DNA from: Bacteroidota bacterium
Lineage (GTDB): Bacteria; Bacteroidota; Bacteroidia; Bacteroidales; Tenuifilaceae
Length of the DNA stretch: 18,836 bases
Direction of reading: 5' to 3'
Assembly: GCA_023406715.1 (NCBI GenBank)
Contig: JAEXVC010000240.1
Coordinates: 1 to 18,836 of the forward strand
Below, piece after piece: positions 1 to 8,845 of the stretch (its first letter is position 1; each line of letters opens with the position of its first letter). Under the pieces are notes generated by a model. The model searched no databases, was not told the origin of the DNA, and worked only from the letters and a program-made list of their open reading frames with translations. The translations under genes were made by a program, and so were the position numbers.

Positions 1-767
1 ATATTGATAGCATCCTGCACCTCTGCTTTCGATAAAATATCGGCGGTTACTTTTGGAGTATTTGCTTTGGTAAGCCTATTGTTTTCAAGAATCCATAACC
101 CAGCCTCGCGGGTTAAAATCAAATTCTTATTGTTTCCAAAAGGAATAACCTGAAATACTCCGAACAGCTTGAAAGCATCGCCACCCTCTACTAGTTTTAG
201 TCCTTGCCCCGATAGGTATTTTAGCCCAAATTCCCTTTCTCTTACGTAAAGCGTGTTGTTGGATACAAATGCAAGGTGGAACGATGTTTCTGGACTTATA
301 CACTCAATGGTATCGTTCTTGAAAAGAAAAATATCCTCTTCGGACTGAAAAACAACGGTGCTGTCGTAAACCAGAGTTTTCCAAATAGTCGTAAAGTCGG
401 TGTGGTATTTTGGTATTTTATGGCTTAACGATTGAAATTGGTATTTCCCATATTGGTCAGCCTTTAAAAACCCAAAATCGCCTTGGCATCCAACGTAAAT
501 TTTTCCATTGAAGTAGTTTAAAGAAGTGACAAATGAACCAACCTTAACAGGAATAAATCGCCATAAAGCCCCATCAAACTGCAAAACCCCGTAGGCTGTT
601 CCAACGTAAATAATACCCCTTTCGTCCTGAGTGATGGACATTGTGTACGATGAATACGCCTGCCCATACTCCCTTGGAGTATAGTTGGTGATGGGTCTGT
701 TATTAAGTTGCGATTGAGCGTTTAGGCTAAAAGCAACAATAATTAGGAGAAGTAGGTGTTTTGCCAT
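1..767 (-). CDS. Sensor protein with Reg_prop/triple-Y-type beta-propeller N-terminus (partial, cut by left edge)
   Basis: The reading frame stays open from an ATG at 767 to the window edge, giving 255 codons of N-terminal sequence; the C-terminus is not in the window. A signal peptide (MAKHLLLLIIVAFSLNA) is followed by Gln. The mature protein starts with a block including NYTPREYG, SITQDERGIIYVGT and GVLQFDGALWR. This is the signature of the periplasmic 'two-component regulator propeller / triple-Y' sensors of Bacteroidota, whose repeats fold into a seven-bladed propeller. A second blade-like unit follows (GKIYVGCQGDFGFL). In this family the propeller is followed by a membrane helix and a histidine kinase, SpoIIE phosphatase, cyclase or DNA-binding output; which one applies here cannot be seen. 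The gene lies 22 bp downstream of the 268-residue gene on the same strand, so they are probably co-transcribed. The family is fairly sure; the signalling output is unknown. Confidence 0.85.
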   Translation of the reverse strand, partial: MAKHLLLLIIVAFSLNAQSQLNNRPITNYTPREYGQAYSSYTMSITQDERGIIYVGTAYGVLQFDGALWRFIPVKVGSFVTSLNYFNGKIYVGCQGDFGFLKADQYGKYQFQSLSHKIPKYHTDFTTIWKTLVYDSTVVFQSEEDIFLFKNDTIECISPETSFHLAFVSNNTLYVREREFGLKYLSGQGLKLVEGGDAFKLFGVFQVIPFGNNKNLILTREAGLWILENNRLTKANTPKVTADILSKAEVQDAIN

Positions 768-789
768 TTAATAAGGCTGGGCAAATGAT

Positions 790-1596
790 TTAGTTACACT
801 TTTTTAACTCGAAGTTATTGCTTAGCCATTTTTCCATCTCTTCCTTCTCCATGTAGCCGTAGAAATTGTTTAGGTAATCGTAAACCTCTGAGATAATGGT
901 CTCGTAATTTTTCGATTTAAACTCATCCACAATGGTCTTAACTTCACCTTTAATGTCAGCAGTTTTTACGAATACCGGGCGGAAACTATTTATTAATATG
1001 GATTCAGGTGTGTTGTTTGAGTTGTTGTAGTAGAATAAAGTAATTTCGGATATCTGTTCGGGGTTTGAGATAGGTTTTCCATCAATTGCAAAAATTTCAT
1101 CGGGATTGATAATTACTTTATCGCCATTGAACAGAAGTTTCTTGTTGATAGTTTCGTTATTATAAGTGTAGCGAACAAAGAAGTGCTGTTGTTCGTTCAT
1201 TGGAAAAGTAGAAACATCAACTTTTTGCTCCAATTTATCAATTATTAGCATATTACCGCTAAAAAATCCTTTAAGGTCGGCCAATGTTGTCATGCTTGCA
1301 GCACGGGAACTAACTGTGCTAATTGCTGGGGCAAAAGCTGCCTTTGCGAAAGCTTGGGCTGCATTGGTTTCGGTAAGCACAACGCGTCCGTATTCAGAGT
1401 TAATTAACGCAGCTCTTGAGTTGGGTTTAACAAAGTCGAAGTTATCGTCGCTTTTAACCTCAACCCCATTCTGAAGGGTAAGTTTGGCTTTGGTTGCCAT
1501 AATTTCACCGTTTACGGTGATAACTTTATATGGAATTTGTGCCGCTACTAATTGCGCAACAATTATTCCTAACAGGATTGCAGTAAACTTTTTCAT
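790..1596 (-). CDS. Secreted protein with FecR-like N-terminal domain, function unknown
   Basis: The product has 268 residues and starts at MKKFTAILLG, the only sensible start because a signal peptide follows at once (cleavage probably after QLVAA, leaving Gln). No lipobox Cys is present, so a soluble periplasmic or surface protein is likely. Residues about 24-75 (VITVNGEI, LTLQNGVEVKSDD, SRAALINSEYGRVVL) resemble the small beta-rich FecR-like domain seen in many Bacteroidota exported proteins; this is pattern recognition and not verified. An Ala-rich linker follows at about residues 79-100 (AAQAFAKAAFAPA). The C-terminal part is mixed alpha/beta and charged, ending in a likely helical segment (YMEKEEMEKWLSNNFELKKCN). 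I do not recognise that part. The gene lies 77 bp downstream of a secreted CHAT protease gene and 22 bp upstream of a sensor gene on the same strand, so a role as substrate, partner or regulator of the protease is plausible but only inferred. Confidence 0.85.
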   Translation of the reverse strand: MKKFTAILLGIIVAQLVAAQIPYKVITVNGEIMATKAKLTLQNGVEVKSDDNFDFVKPNSRAALINSEYGRVVLTETNAAQAFAKAAFAPAISTVSSRAASMTTLADLKGFFSGNMLIIDKLEQKVDVSTFPMNEQQHFFVRYTYNNETINKKLLFNGDKVIINPDEIFAIDGKPISNPEQISEITLFYYNNSNNTPESILINSFRPVFVKTADIKGEVKTIVDEFKSKNYETIISEVYDYLNNFYGYMEKEEMEKWLSNNFELKKCN

Positions 1597-1673
1597 AGCC
1601 TTTGGTATTTGTGTTACAACTAATTGTTTATGTTCGAAATATACTAATTATTTCAGTTAAAGTCTAGTTTTAT

Positions 1674-4600
1674 TTATTCCAAAAGTACAAACGCAGCCCA
1701 AAAGTATGGGTCGTATTTTTTGCGCATCTGTTTTTGTGTTTCAAAAAATGATGTTTTAAGGTTCTTACTTTTTATTAGTTTTGAATAAAATGTATTCATA
1801 AACTCTGTTGTTTCTTGGTCTGGCACTTGCCAGAGGCTCATTATTAGATGTTTGGCCCCAGCCATTTTGAAAGCACGCTGTAGTCCATATACCCCTTCAC
1901 TTCCTTTTATATCGCCTAGTCCTGTTTCACAGGCAGACAGAACAATCAAGTAAGTATTTTGCATATCAATGCTAGCCACCTCTTGAGCGGTAAGTACTCC
2001 ATCTTCCTCTCCTTCTGGACGCTGTTCAATATTCCACACATCATTGGCTTTTGCAAGAACTATTCCTGAGCGCATCAATGGGTTTTCATTTTTTAAAAAA
2101 CTCCAAACGCCAAAACCCCTAGAACCGCCACCACGAAAGGTAACTGTTCCGAATTCGGTTTTGCTATATAGTTCTTCACGTTGTAACTTTGGATTTGGAA
2201 AGAAGAAACCGTGTGTAGCAATGTGAATGATATTACTTTTGCTTGCAATCTTTTTAAAATTTTCTTCAGTAGAAGAATTTGCGGATGAGTAGAAAGTTTG
2301 AATATTGTTTTCCTTTAGGATGTTTTCTATTAAATCAGCTTCTTTTTTTGTTCCTTCAAGATATTTCCATATTTCCTCCTTTGTGTTATCACTATTGTAA
2401 TTGATTCCTCCAAATAGAGAGGCGGTCATTTTATTGTTTAAGTAAAATTGTTCTGGAAAAGCAATACGCATGGTGCTGCTCAATAATTCTAAATTGTACA
2501 AATCGCATAAGTAAATGTTATCCTTTTTAGCAATTGCTGGGAATGAAACTTTATGAAGTAAACCCGAAGGGGAAATGAAAATCTGTTTAGTGTTGTTTAG
2601 CAAACTATCAAAGGGCTTCCATATTAAATTGTAGAGTAGAGTATTTGATTTATTGTTTCTACCATACAAGGAGTTTATATATTTGAGGTTATTTTCTGAA
2701 ATAACACCTAGAGCAGAACTTAGTTCCTTTTCGCTACAAAGTTTAATCATTTCAGGATATATACTTTGAGGTTGAAGTATAAGTGCAAAGTAATATATTG
2801 AATCAGAATTGCTTAGATTTCTATTTTTGGAAATATTGAAATTGATAAATTCAATGGCAGCCTCATTCTTTTTCAGTGAACTACGAATGTCTTTCCATAC
2901 AATACCAAATTCTTTTCTGAAGTTATTAAATAATTGAGACTTTTTCACTATCTCATTTTCCATTGCAGAGGAGATTTCCTCCAAATTTTTATCTGTTTTT
3001 CCTTCGGCATTTAGTTTTACAAGTTGTTTTTTTACATGTAACCACTGATAGTAAGAGGATATAAGTGCTGAATCTTTTGAGTTTAATATTGCATTCCTTG
3101 TTGCAGTAGATGATTTCAGTAGAATTCCTTTGGTCTTGAGTGCATTGTCGTAAACAGTGCCTATAATTTGAGGATTTTTATCTTTGCGAAAGTAAGCATA
3201 ACTGTTAAAGTCGTCAATTCGAGGGGATATTCGTGAAAAATATAATTCCTGTTCCTTTTCAGAAAGTATTCCAAAGTTAATGGCTATTGAATTGTTTGTA
3301 ATTTTTAGAATTTCATTAGCAAGACTGTCTGCTTTTTCAAGATGGTTTTTCTTGAGAGCAATGTCCCTCATGTGTGATGCGGTAAGAACAATTTCATCGG
3401 GAGTATTCAGTTCTTTACTAACCTCATATGCTTTTTGAACATTATTTTCATATTCAGTTTTATTCCCTATCAATAACTCGCAAATCGCTATTGAAATATA
3501 AGTGTTTGGCTGTAAATCTTTATATCCAGTTTCTAGTTGTATTTCAATACTTTTATTGTAATGATTAAGGGCTTCGTTAAAATCTTTTTTCTTGAAATAA
3601 ATGGTTCCAATCCCAAGCAATGAATTTGCAATGCTCATTTTTTCACCTAAAGATTGACTTATATTCAATCCTTTTATATAATAATCCATTGCCCGAGTGG
3701 AATCGCCTTTATCACTTAGGAACTTTCCAATGTTATTGTAATTTTTTATTAGGGCTCTTGTATCTCCAATTTCTTCTTGTATTTTTTTTGCTCTATTAAA
3801 GTAGTCAAAGGCTTTTTCTGGGTCTCCATATATATATTTTTCATATCCAATATTCATTAATGAAATGGCCATGCCTGACTTGTCTCCAAGTTCTTCTTTT
3901 AGCGCTAGACTTTTTGTATAATATTCAATAGTAGATGGAATTTCTCCTAAACTATTGTAAATTTTTCCAATGTTGTTTAGGGAGGTAGACATTCCCTGTT
4001 TATCGCCAATCTCACTTTGAATATCTAGTGCTTTTTTGTAAAACTCAATTGCACGATACAACTCCCCTTGTGCTTCGTAAACTGCACCAATATTGTTGTA
4101 AGAGTTGGATACGCCCTTTTTATCTTTACTGTTAATTCTAAGTTCTAAACTTTTGCTGAAAACATCAAGAGCATTTTTTAGCAATCCTTGATTGTAATAA
4201 ATAAAACCTAAATTGTTTAATGATTCTGCCAATAAAGTATTATCACCAATTTTCTCGGCAATGGACAAACTACCAGTTAAATTTTCTATTGCTTTTGCGT
4301 TGTTGCCTTTAAATGAGTATACTAATCCAAGACTAACGAGTGATTGGGCCAATCCCCGTTCATCGTTTAACTCCTTTCTAACAATTATACTTTTTTCAAA
4401 ATTTGCAATAGATTTATCAATCTCTCCAAAATAGTAATAGATGCTTCCTATGTTACTTAACAAAAATGCTTCTAAGTAGTTGTAATCTATTTCTTCGGAT
4501 ATGCTTAAACTTTGTTCGTAGTAATCTAAAGATTTTTTGTAATCACCAAGATTATAGTAGATTAATCCAATATTATTTAGACACGTAGCAATTCCTTGTT

Positions 4601-4988
4601 TATATTCAATTTCCCTTGTTGCGACAAGGGCTTTCTCCGTTAGAGCCAATGCTAGTTGATTATTTCCTAAGGCACTCTCAAGCAATCCCATATTGCAGAG
4701 GCCTGATGAAAGATATTTTTGCGAGGCTATAGTATTTTCAATATTCTTTTCATTTTTTGAAATTGTAACTAAGTGTTCTGCAATATCAATAGCCTTTTGC
4801 CAATAGTATTTTGCAGAATCAAGGTTTTGATAATACATAGATGAACCCAAGTTCAGGAGGTTCGATATCTTTATAGTATCTTGTATGGTATAATTAAATT
4901 CAATTTTTTCATCCTGCTTTTGACCGTTTGCTTTCGATATGAGTAAAAACAAAACTGGAACAAACAATAGATTAATATATTTTTTCAT
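1674..4988 (-). CDS. Secreted TPR-CHAT domain cysteine protease (CHAT1)
   Basis: This is a predicted exported caspase-like peptidase of 1104 residues. A signal peptide (about residues 1-22, ending SKANG before Gln) is followed by TPRs at about 95-540. Ten consecutive units of exactly 40 residues start near 137, each with a (L/Y)NNIG...Y...G...A...Y.KSL pattern. A linker with the LSEKEQELYF motif of this family follows, then the CHAT domain (about 700-1104). The predicted dyad is intact: His926 in HIATHGFFF and Cys1020 in LSACETGLGD. The downstream conserved blocks GSEGVYGLQRAF, SLWQVPD and the terminal YDPYFWAAFVLL are also present. CHAT domains are clan CD cysteine peptidases. TPRs in this family bind protein partners and control the protease. 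The gene lies 44 bp downstream of a longer paralogue. It is visibly more AT-rich: two sampled 60-nt lines, 3541-3600 and 2881-2940, have 13 and 17 G+C. Target peptide unknown. Family and dyad are sure; secretion is likely. Confidence 0.95.
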   Translation of the reverse strand: MKKYINLLFVPVLFLLISKANGQKQDEKIEFNYTIQDTIKISNLLNLGSSMYYQNLDSAKYYWQKAIDIAEHLVTISKNEKNIENTIASQKYLSSGLCNMGLLESALGNNQLALALTEKALVATREIEYKQGIATCLNNIGLIYYNLGDYKKSLDYYEQSLSISEEIDYNYLEAFLLSNIGSIYYYFGEIDKSIANFEKSIIVRKELNDERGLAQSLVSLGLVYSFKGNNAKAIENLTGSLSIAEKIGDNTLLAESLNNLGFIYYNQGLLKNALDVFSKSLELRINSKDKKGVSNSYNNIGAVYEAQGELYRAIEFYKKALDIQSEIGDKQGMSTSLNNIGKIYNSLGEIPSTIEYYTKSLALKEELGDKSGMAISLMNIGYEKYIYGDPEKAFDYFNRAKKIQEEIGDTRALIKNYNNIGKFLSDKGDSTRAMDYYIKGLNISQSLGEKMSIANSLLGIGTIYFKKKDFNEALNHYNKSIEIQLETGYKDLQPNTYISIAICELLIGNKTEYENNVQKAYEVSKELNTPDEIVLTASHMRDIALKKNHLEKADSLANEILKITNNSIAINFGILSEKEQELYFSRISPRIDDFNSYAYFRKDKNPQIIGTVYDNALKTKGILLKSSTATRNAILNSKDSALISSYYQWLHVKKQLVKLNAEGKTDKNLEEISSAMENEIVKKSQLFNNFRKEFGIVWKDIRSSLKKNEAAIEFINFNISKNRNLSNSDSIYYFALILQPQSIYPEMIKLCSEKELSSALGVISENNLKYINSLYGRNNKSNTLLYNLIWKPFDSLLNNTKQIFISPSGLLHKVSFPAIAKKDNIYLCDLYNLELLSSTMRIAFPEQFYLNNKMTASLFGGINYNSDNTKEEIWKYLEGTKKEADLIENILKENNIQTFYSSANSSTEENFKKIASKSNIIHIATHGFFFPNPKLQREELYSKTEFGTVTFRGGGSRGFGVWSFLKNENPLMRSGIVLAKANDVWNIEQRPEGEEDGVLTAQEVASIDMQNTYLIVLSACETGLGDIKGSEGVYGLQRAFKMAGAKHLIMSLWQVPDQETTEFMNTFYSKLIKSKNLKTSFFETQKQMRKKYDPYFWAAFVLLE
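3381..4580 (-). repeat. Ten tandem 120-nt TPR-coding units in CHAT1
   Basis: Residues 137-536 of CHAT1 form ten consecutive 40-residue units without indels, so the DNA has a strict 120-nt period. Each unit begins with L/Y-x-x-I/L-G and carries the TPR Y..G....A...Y..SL spacing. The units are diverged, not identical copies, so this is an old protein-level repeat and not a recent DNA amplification. 40-residue spacing is typical of TPR_12/Kinesin-light-chain-like TPRs. Confidence 0.85.
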
Positions 4989-5032
4989 GGGTTCAAATTT
5001 TATATAAAGGTATATTTTTTAATATCAAAATG

Positions 5033-8000
5033 TTACTCCAAAAGTACAAACGCAGCCCAAAAATATGGGTCGTACTTTTCGCGCATTTGCTTTTGAGCCG
5101 TGTTGAACGATTCTCTGAGGTTTGATGTGTTAAGTAAGTTGGTGTAAAGTAGTTTCATGAATTCAGCCGTTTCCGCATCGGGAACTTGCCATAAACTCAT
5201 AATTAATTTTGATGAACCAGCCATTCGGAATGCTCTCTGTAATCCATAAACACCTTCGCTTCCAGCAATATCGCCCAAGCCCGTTTCGCAGGCCGACATG
5301 ACAACCAGTTGGTTATTGCGTAAGTCAACGTTTAAAACCTCAAGTGCAGTGAGCACACCGTCGTCGCCAGTTGATTCTTGGTTTGTTCCCCAAAAATCAT
5401 TTGCTCGAGCAAATACTAATCCTGAGCGCATTAACGGGTTGCTACTTTGTATAAATACATTGTTTCCTCTTGTGTCTCCGCCACCCCTAAACTGAATTTT
5501 ACCAACCTCTTTTTCGGCATCCATAATTTCCCTTAGTTTATCGGGGTCGGGGTAAAAGAATCCGTGTGTGGCAATATGCAGTATGCTACTTTTGGGTGCA
5601 AGCGTTTTGAAATCTTCCTCTCTTGCTAATGTATCGGTTAAACGGGTTACGTTGATGTTTTTCTGCTGGAATAGGTTGCTAATCATTTCGGTTTCCGATA
5701 AAGTTCCCTGCAGATATTTCCATGTTGGGCTATCGGTTTGGTTTATGCTATACTTTATTCCTCCAAAAAGTGTTACCTGCGAGAACGATATGGGTTGAGT
5801 TTGATTTGTTCCGCCAGCATTGGCTGTCGTACTTACTAATTGTAAGTTGTAATCATCTATTAAAAATCTGTCTTTTGATTTTGATATTGCCGAGAACGAT
5901 ACTTTATGAAGAAGTCCAGCGGGCGAGTAATAAACGGTTTTGTAGCCTTTAATAAACGGCTCCAGTGGCTCCCAAATTAACTTGAAAAGTTCAGTGTTGC
6001 TTTCTGCAAGAGTTCCGTAAACATTCTGTACAAATCTGAGGTTATTCCCACCAAGAGTTCCCATTAGCCGTTCGAGTTTCTTTTCTTCGAAAAGTCCTTG
6101 GTAAACTGGGTATTCAGAGTTTTTATCGATAACAAGTGCCGCATAGTAGGTGCTATCCTTTGTCCGCTTAAAGTGAACAAATTCAATGGCAGCCTCTTTA
6201 TCTGCAAGTTTATTTCGAATTTCAGTCCAGTCTATTGCACTGGCATTCTGGAATGCACTAAATTCCGATGATGTCATTACCAAGTCTCGCTCTAGGTTGT
6301 TTGCATTAGTCTCCATAGCTTGGAGTTGGCTGCTACGTTTGTTTGCTGGCAATGCGTATTGCTGTGCTATTGCTTGCTTAAGAGATGTCCACTGGTCGTA
6401 TTTGCCAATAATATCGGGATTGTTGCTGGCCAGAATTACATTGCGCATTGCCGTGCTCGATTTTAGCAGCAATCCTTTGTTTCTTAGAACTGAGTTGTAA
6501 AGTTCAATGTTGATTTTAGGATTTGACATTTGACGGCTATATGCGAATGCGTAAAAACGGTCATAATCGTCGGCAACTGTTTTGAAGAATAGTTCCTTTT
6601 CGTTTTCGGATAGTACCGAGAAGTTTGCGTTTATTTCCTGCTGGTTTATCTCAATTATCTTTTTGTAATTCTGTTCTGCCGAATCCAATTGCGCGGTTAA
6701 CTCATAAGCCCATGCCAGCTGTCTGTATGCCTCTTTTAGAGGTTGTTTAAGGTCAATAGCTTTTGCAATCTCAAGATTTTTCTTTGAATATTCAATTGAA
6801 GCACTGAGTTCGTTCTGCTCAAGTTTAAGGGCGGCAAGGTTGCCGTAGGCAAATGCTTCGCTTTGCTTGTCGTTTATTGTTTTGGAAATAGCCAGCGATT
6901 TTAGGAACTGTTCTTCGGCTTCAGCATTTCTTTTTAAACGCTTGTAAACGTTGCCAAGATTCACAAGGCTGGCTGCCAAGCCTTTTTGGTCGTTGCTTTG
7001 TGCCTTAATGGCAATGGATTTTTCGTAGTTCTGTATGGCCTCGTCAAATTTTCCTTCCTGTTCCAGTATTATACCTAAGTTGTTGTACCCGTAGGCAACT
7101 CTTTCGGAGTTTCCATTTTTTATGTTGATGTCCAATGCGCTTTGGTACGATTCTTTGGCTTTAGCATTATCGCCTAAAAGTCGGTAAACAACGCCAATGT
7201 TGTTTAGTATTGCTGCGGAGGCTTCTGTTTTCGATTGTTTGCTAGAGATATCTAAAGCCTGCTGATAAAACTTAATGGATTGTGGAAGATTACCCGTTGT
7301 TTCGTATATGCTTCCCATTGTATTTAAGCATTCAACAACCTTGGCATCGTTGTTTTGCAATTGCCATATGTTGAGCGCTTTTTGGTAGTTCTCGGTAGCG
7401 GCAGCAAATTGGAGTTGTAGCCTGAATATCTCTGCAAATGCTTGATATGCTGTGGCAATTATCGGCTGAGGCAAGTTGCTTTCTTGAATTAAAACTGCAT
7501 TTACAAACTCATTTGCTCTACTGTACTGCCCTTGCAGCGTGAAAGATTTTGCAATGGCAATGTTTGTTGTGGCAACGCCTGCAGTGTCGGCAATGCTTTC
7601 GTAGATTTTTAATGCCTCAAGGTAATTTCCTCTGGATTTTTCGAACTGCAAGGACCTGTCATTTAACATTCCGCTCTTTATGTATGCTTCGGCAAGTTCC
7701 TGAGGATTGCTTTGCTGCTTAACAATCGATATGTACTTGTCGAACTGCAATGCCGATTCATTGAAATTTCCTAAGTTTAGGTTGATATTGCTCAGGTTTA
7801 GCAATGCGTCAAGCATAACTGGCTTTAATGAATTTGCCTCGGCAATTGTCAATGTATTTTGCCAAAATTCAACCGCCTTTGTGTAACTGCCTTGCTCGGT
7901 GTAAAGCATAGCGAGGTTGTTTAGGGCGGTTAGTTTGTTCCTCTCGTCGCCTGTTTGCGTTGAGTATTCAAGTAACTTTGTGTAAGCTTCGTTAGCTTTT

Positions 8001-8812
8001 ACCAAATCGCCCGATTTGAAGCTTGAATTTCCTAGCCCTGATATTACTATGCTGTATTTTTCTTTGTTTAGTTTTTCCGATAGTGTTAATGCATCGGCCC
8101 AATGTTTTTTTGCGCTTTCGAAATCTTCACTCCGTTGGTAAAGCGATGCAATGTTGATGTGAGCCTGAAGTAGTTCCGAGGGTTGTTGGTTTTGCTTGTT
8201 GAAGATCAATTGTTCTGAAAAGTACTCGGCGGCTTTGCTAAAGTTGCCTGCTTGGGCATTTAACGCGCCAAGGTTCGATAAGCAATAGCTTATTCCTCCT
8301 GCATTACTAAGTTTCTTGTACGATTCGAGTGATTTTTCGAAGTATGTTGTGGCTTTATCAATCTCTTTGTTGTTAGCATAGTATAGGGCCAAGTTATCGG
8401 TACAGTAGACTGAGATTGGTGGTTGGTTAATTTGGTTTGCTAAATTGCGAGCAATTTCGATATTTTCTAGGGCATTAACACTACTAGTTGTTTTTAGTGA
8501 AAGAACACTGTGCTTAGCTAATGCCAACGAGAATAAGTATTTTTCGGCATCGGTTGCGTTGATAATCCAGTTATAAATAGATGCGGAGTCGACTAGATTG
8601 GCAGGGATGGATTGTTTATACCAGAATAAAGCGCTGTCTGCATTTGTTTTCTCGAAGTAATCGCCTAGTTGAATTTTTATCTGCATTTTTGCTGCTTCAA
8701 CTTTCTGAATAGTCATTAATCTTCGGAGACTATCCGCATAGTTCTGCGTTTGCGCATTGGAGAGTATGATTGTGCAAACAGAAAGTATTATTAGTATGGC
8801 AAGTTTTTTCAT
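5033..8812 (-). CDS. Secreted TPR-CHAT domain cysteine protease (CHAT2)
   Basis: This is a 1259-residue exported caspase-like peptidase, first gene of the leftward cluster. I chose the ATG at 8812, where MKKLAILIIL begins a clean signal peptide ending SNA before Gln. An in-frame ATG at 8854 would add 14 residues (MDVPSVPLKTKNRQ) ahead of the signal peptide, which is unlikely. About 15 TPR units of roughly 40 residues span residues about 137-735, five more than in CHAT1. The linker LSENEKELFF leads to the CHAT domain at about 865-1259. The predicted catalytic pair is His1083 (HIATHGFFYP) and Cys1175 (MSACETGLGD), 92 residues apart. The end is YDPYFWAAFVLLE, as in CHAT1. Sampled G+C (23/60 at 7261-7320, 26/60 at 6841-6900) is well above that of CHAT1. 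The tandem arrangement implies duplication followed by divergence in TPR number. Whether one paralogue activates the other is speculation. Substrate unknown. Confidence 0.94.
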   Translation of the reverse strand: MKKLAILIILSVCTIILSNAQTQNYADSLRRLMTIQKVEAAKMQIKIQLGDYFEKTNADSALFWYKQSIPANLVDSASIYNWIINATDAEKYLFSLALAKHSVLSLKTTSSVNALENIEIARNLANQINQPPISVYCTDNLALYYANNKEIDKATTYFEKSLESYKKLSNAGGISYCLSNLGALNAQAGNFSKAAEYFSEQLIFNKQNQQPSELLQAHINIASLYQRSEDFESAKKHWADALTLSEKLNKEKYSIVISGLGNSSFKSGDLVKANEAYTKLLEYSTQTGDERNKLTALNNLAMLYTEQGSYTKAVEFWQNTLTIAEANSLKPVMLDALLNLSNINLNLGNFNESALQFDKYISIVKQQSNPQELAEAYIKSGMLNDRSLQFEKSRGNYLEALKIYESIADTAGVATTNIAIAKSFTLQGQYSRANEFVNAVLIQESNLPQPIIATAYQAFAEIFRLQLQFAAATENYQKALNIWQLQNNDAKVVECLNTMGSIYETTGNLPQSIKFYQQALDISSKQSKTEASAAILNNIGVVYRLLGDNAKAKESYQSALDINIKNGNSERVAYGYNNLGIILEQEGKFDEAIQNYEKSIAIKAQSNDQKGLAASLVNLGNVYKRLKRNAEAEEQFLKSLAISKTINDKQSEAFAYGNLAALKLEQNELSASIEYSKKNLEIAKAIDLKQPLKEAYRQLAWAYELTAQLDSAEQNYKKIIEINQQEINANFSVLSENEKELFFKTVADDYDRFYAFAYSRQMSNPKINIELYNSVLRNKGLLLKSSTAMRNVILASNNPDIIGKYDQWTSLKQAIAQQYALPANKRSSQLQAMETNANNLERDLVMTSSEFSAFQNASAIDWTEIRNKLADKEAAIEFVHFKRTKDSTYYAALVIDKNSEYPVYQGLFEEKKLERLMGTLGGNNLRFVQNVYGTLAESNTELFKLIWEPLEPFIKGYKTVYYSPAGLLHKVSFSAISKSKDRFLIDDYNLQLVSTTANAGGTNQTQPISFSQVTLFGGIKYSINQTDSPTWKYLQGTLSETEMISNLFQQKNINVTRLTDTLAREEDFKTLAPKSSILHIATHGFFYPDPDKLREIMDAEKEVGKIQFRGGGDTRGNNVFIQSSNPLMRSGLVFARANDFWGTNQESTGDDGVLTALEVLNVDLRNNQLVVMSACETGLGDIAGSEGVYGLQRAFRMAGSSKLIMSLWQVPDAETAEFMKLLYTNLLNTSNLRESFNTAQKQMREKYDPYFWAAFVLLE
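6608..8404 (-). repeat. About fifteen tandem ~120-nt TPR-coding units in CHAT2
   Basis: Residues about 137-735 of CHAT2 hold about fifteen TPR units, mostly 40 residues long, with a few of 38-42. The C-terminal units (from LNTMGSIYETTGN onward) fit the consensus best. The middle ones, such as those around NIAIAKSFTLQG and AYQAFAEIFRLQ, are weaker. Boundaries are by eye. Confidence 0.8.
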
Positions 8813-8845
8813 CTGTCTATTTTTTGTTTTTAAAGGTACAGATGG

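Noticed and set aside
1636..1643. Minus-strand TATATTTC as a separate promoter for the 268-residue gene
   Set aside because: It lacks the final G of TAnnTTTG and has no TTG at the right distance. The 77-bp gap could still hold a weak promoter, but I cannot support it.
3381..4580. Regular 120-nt spacing as a CRISPR or satellite array
   Set aside because: The period is explained by 40-residue TPR units in an open frame, and the units are diverged at DNA level.
2044..6500. Plus-strand open frames of 60-104 codons across the CHAT genes
   Set aside because: They are antisense shadows. Their translations are rich in Ser, Leu and Cys without domain pattern, and the opposite frames carry clear conserved motifs.
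1674..8812. Relation to type III-E Craspase (Csx29 is also a TPR-CHAT protein)
   Set aside because: No Cas7-11, Csx30, Csx31 or CRISPR repeats are in the window, and both proteins have signal peptides. Only the general TPR-CHAT architecture is shared.
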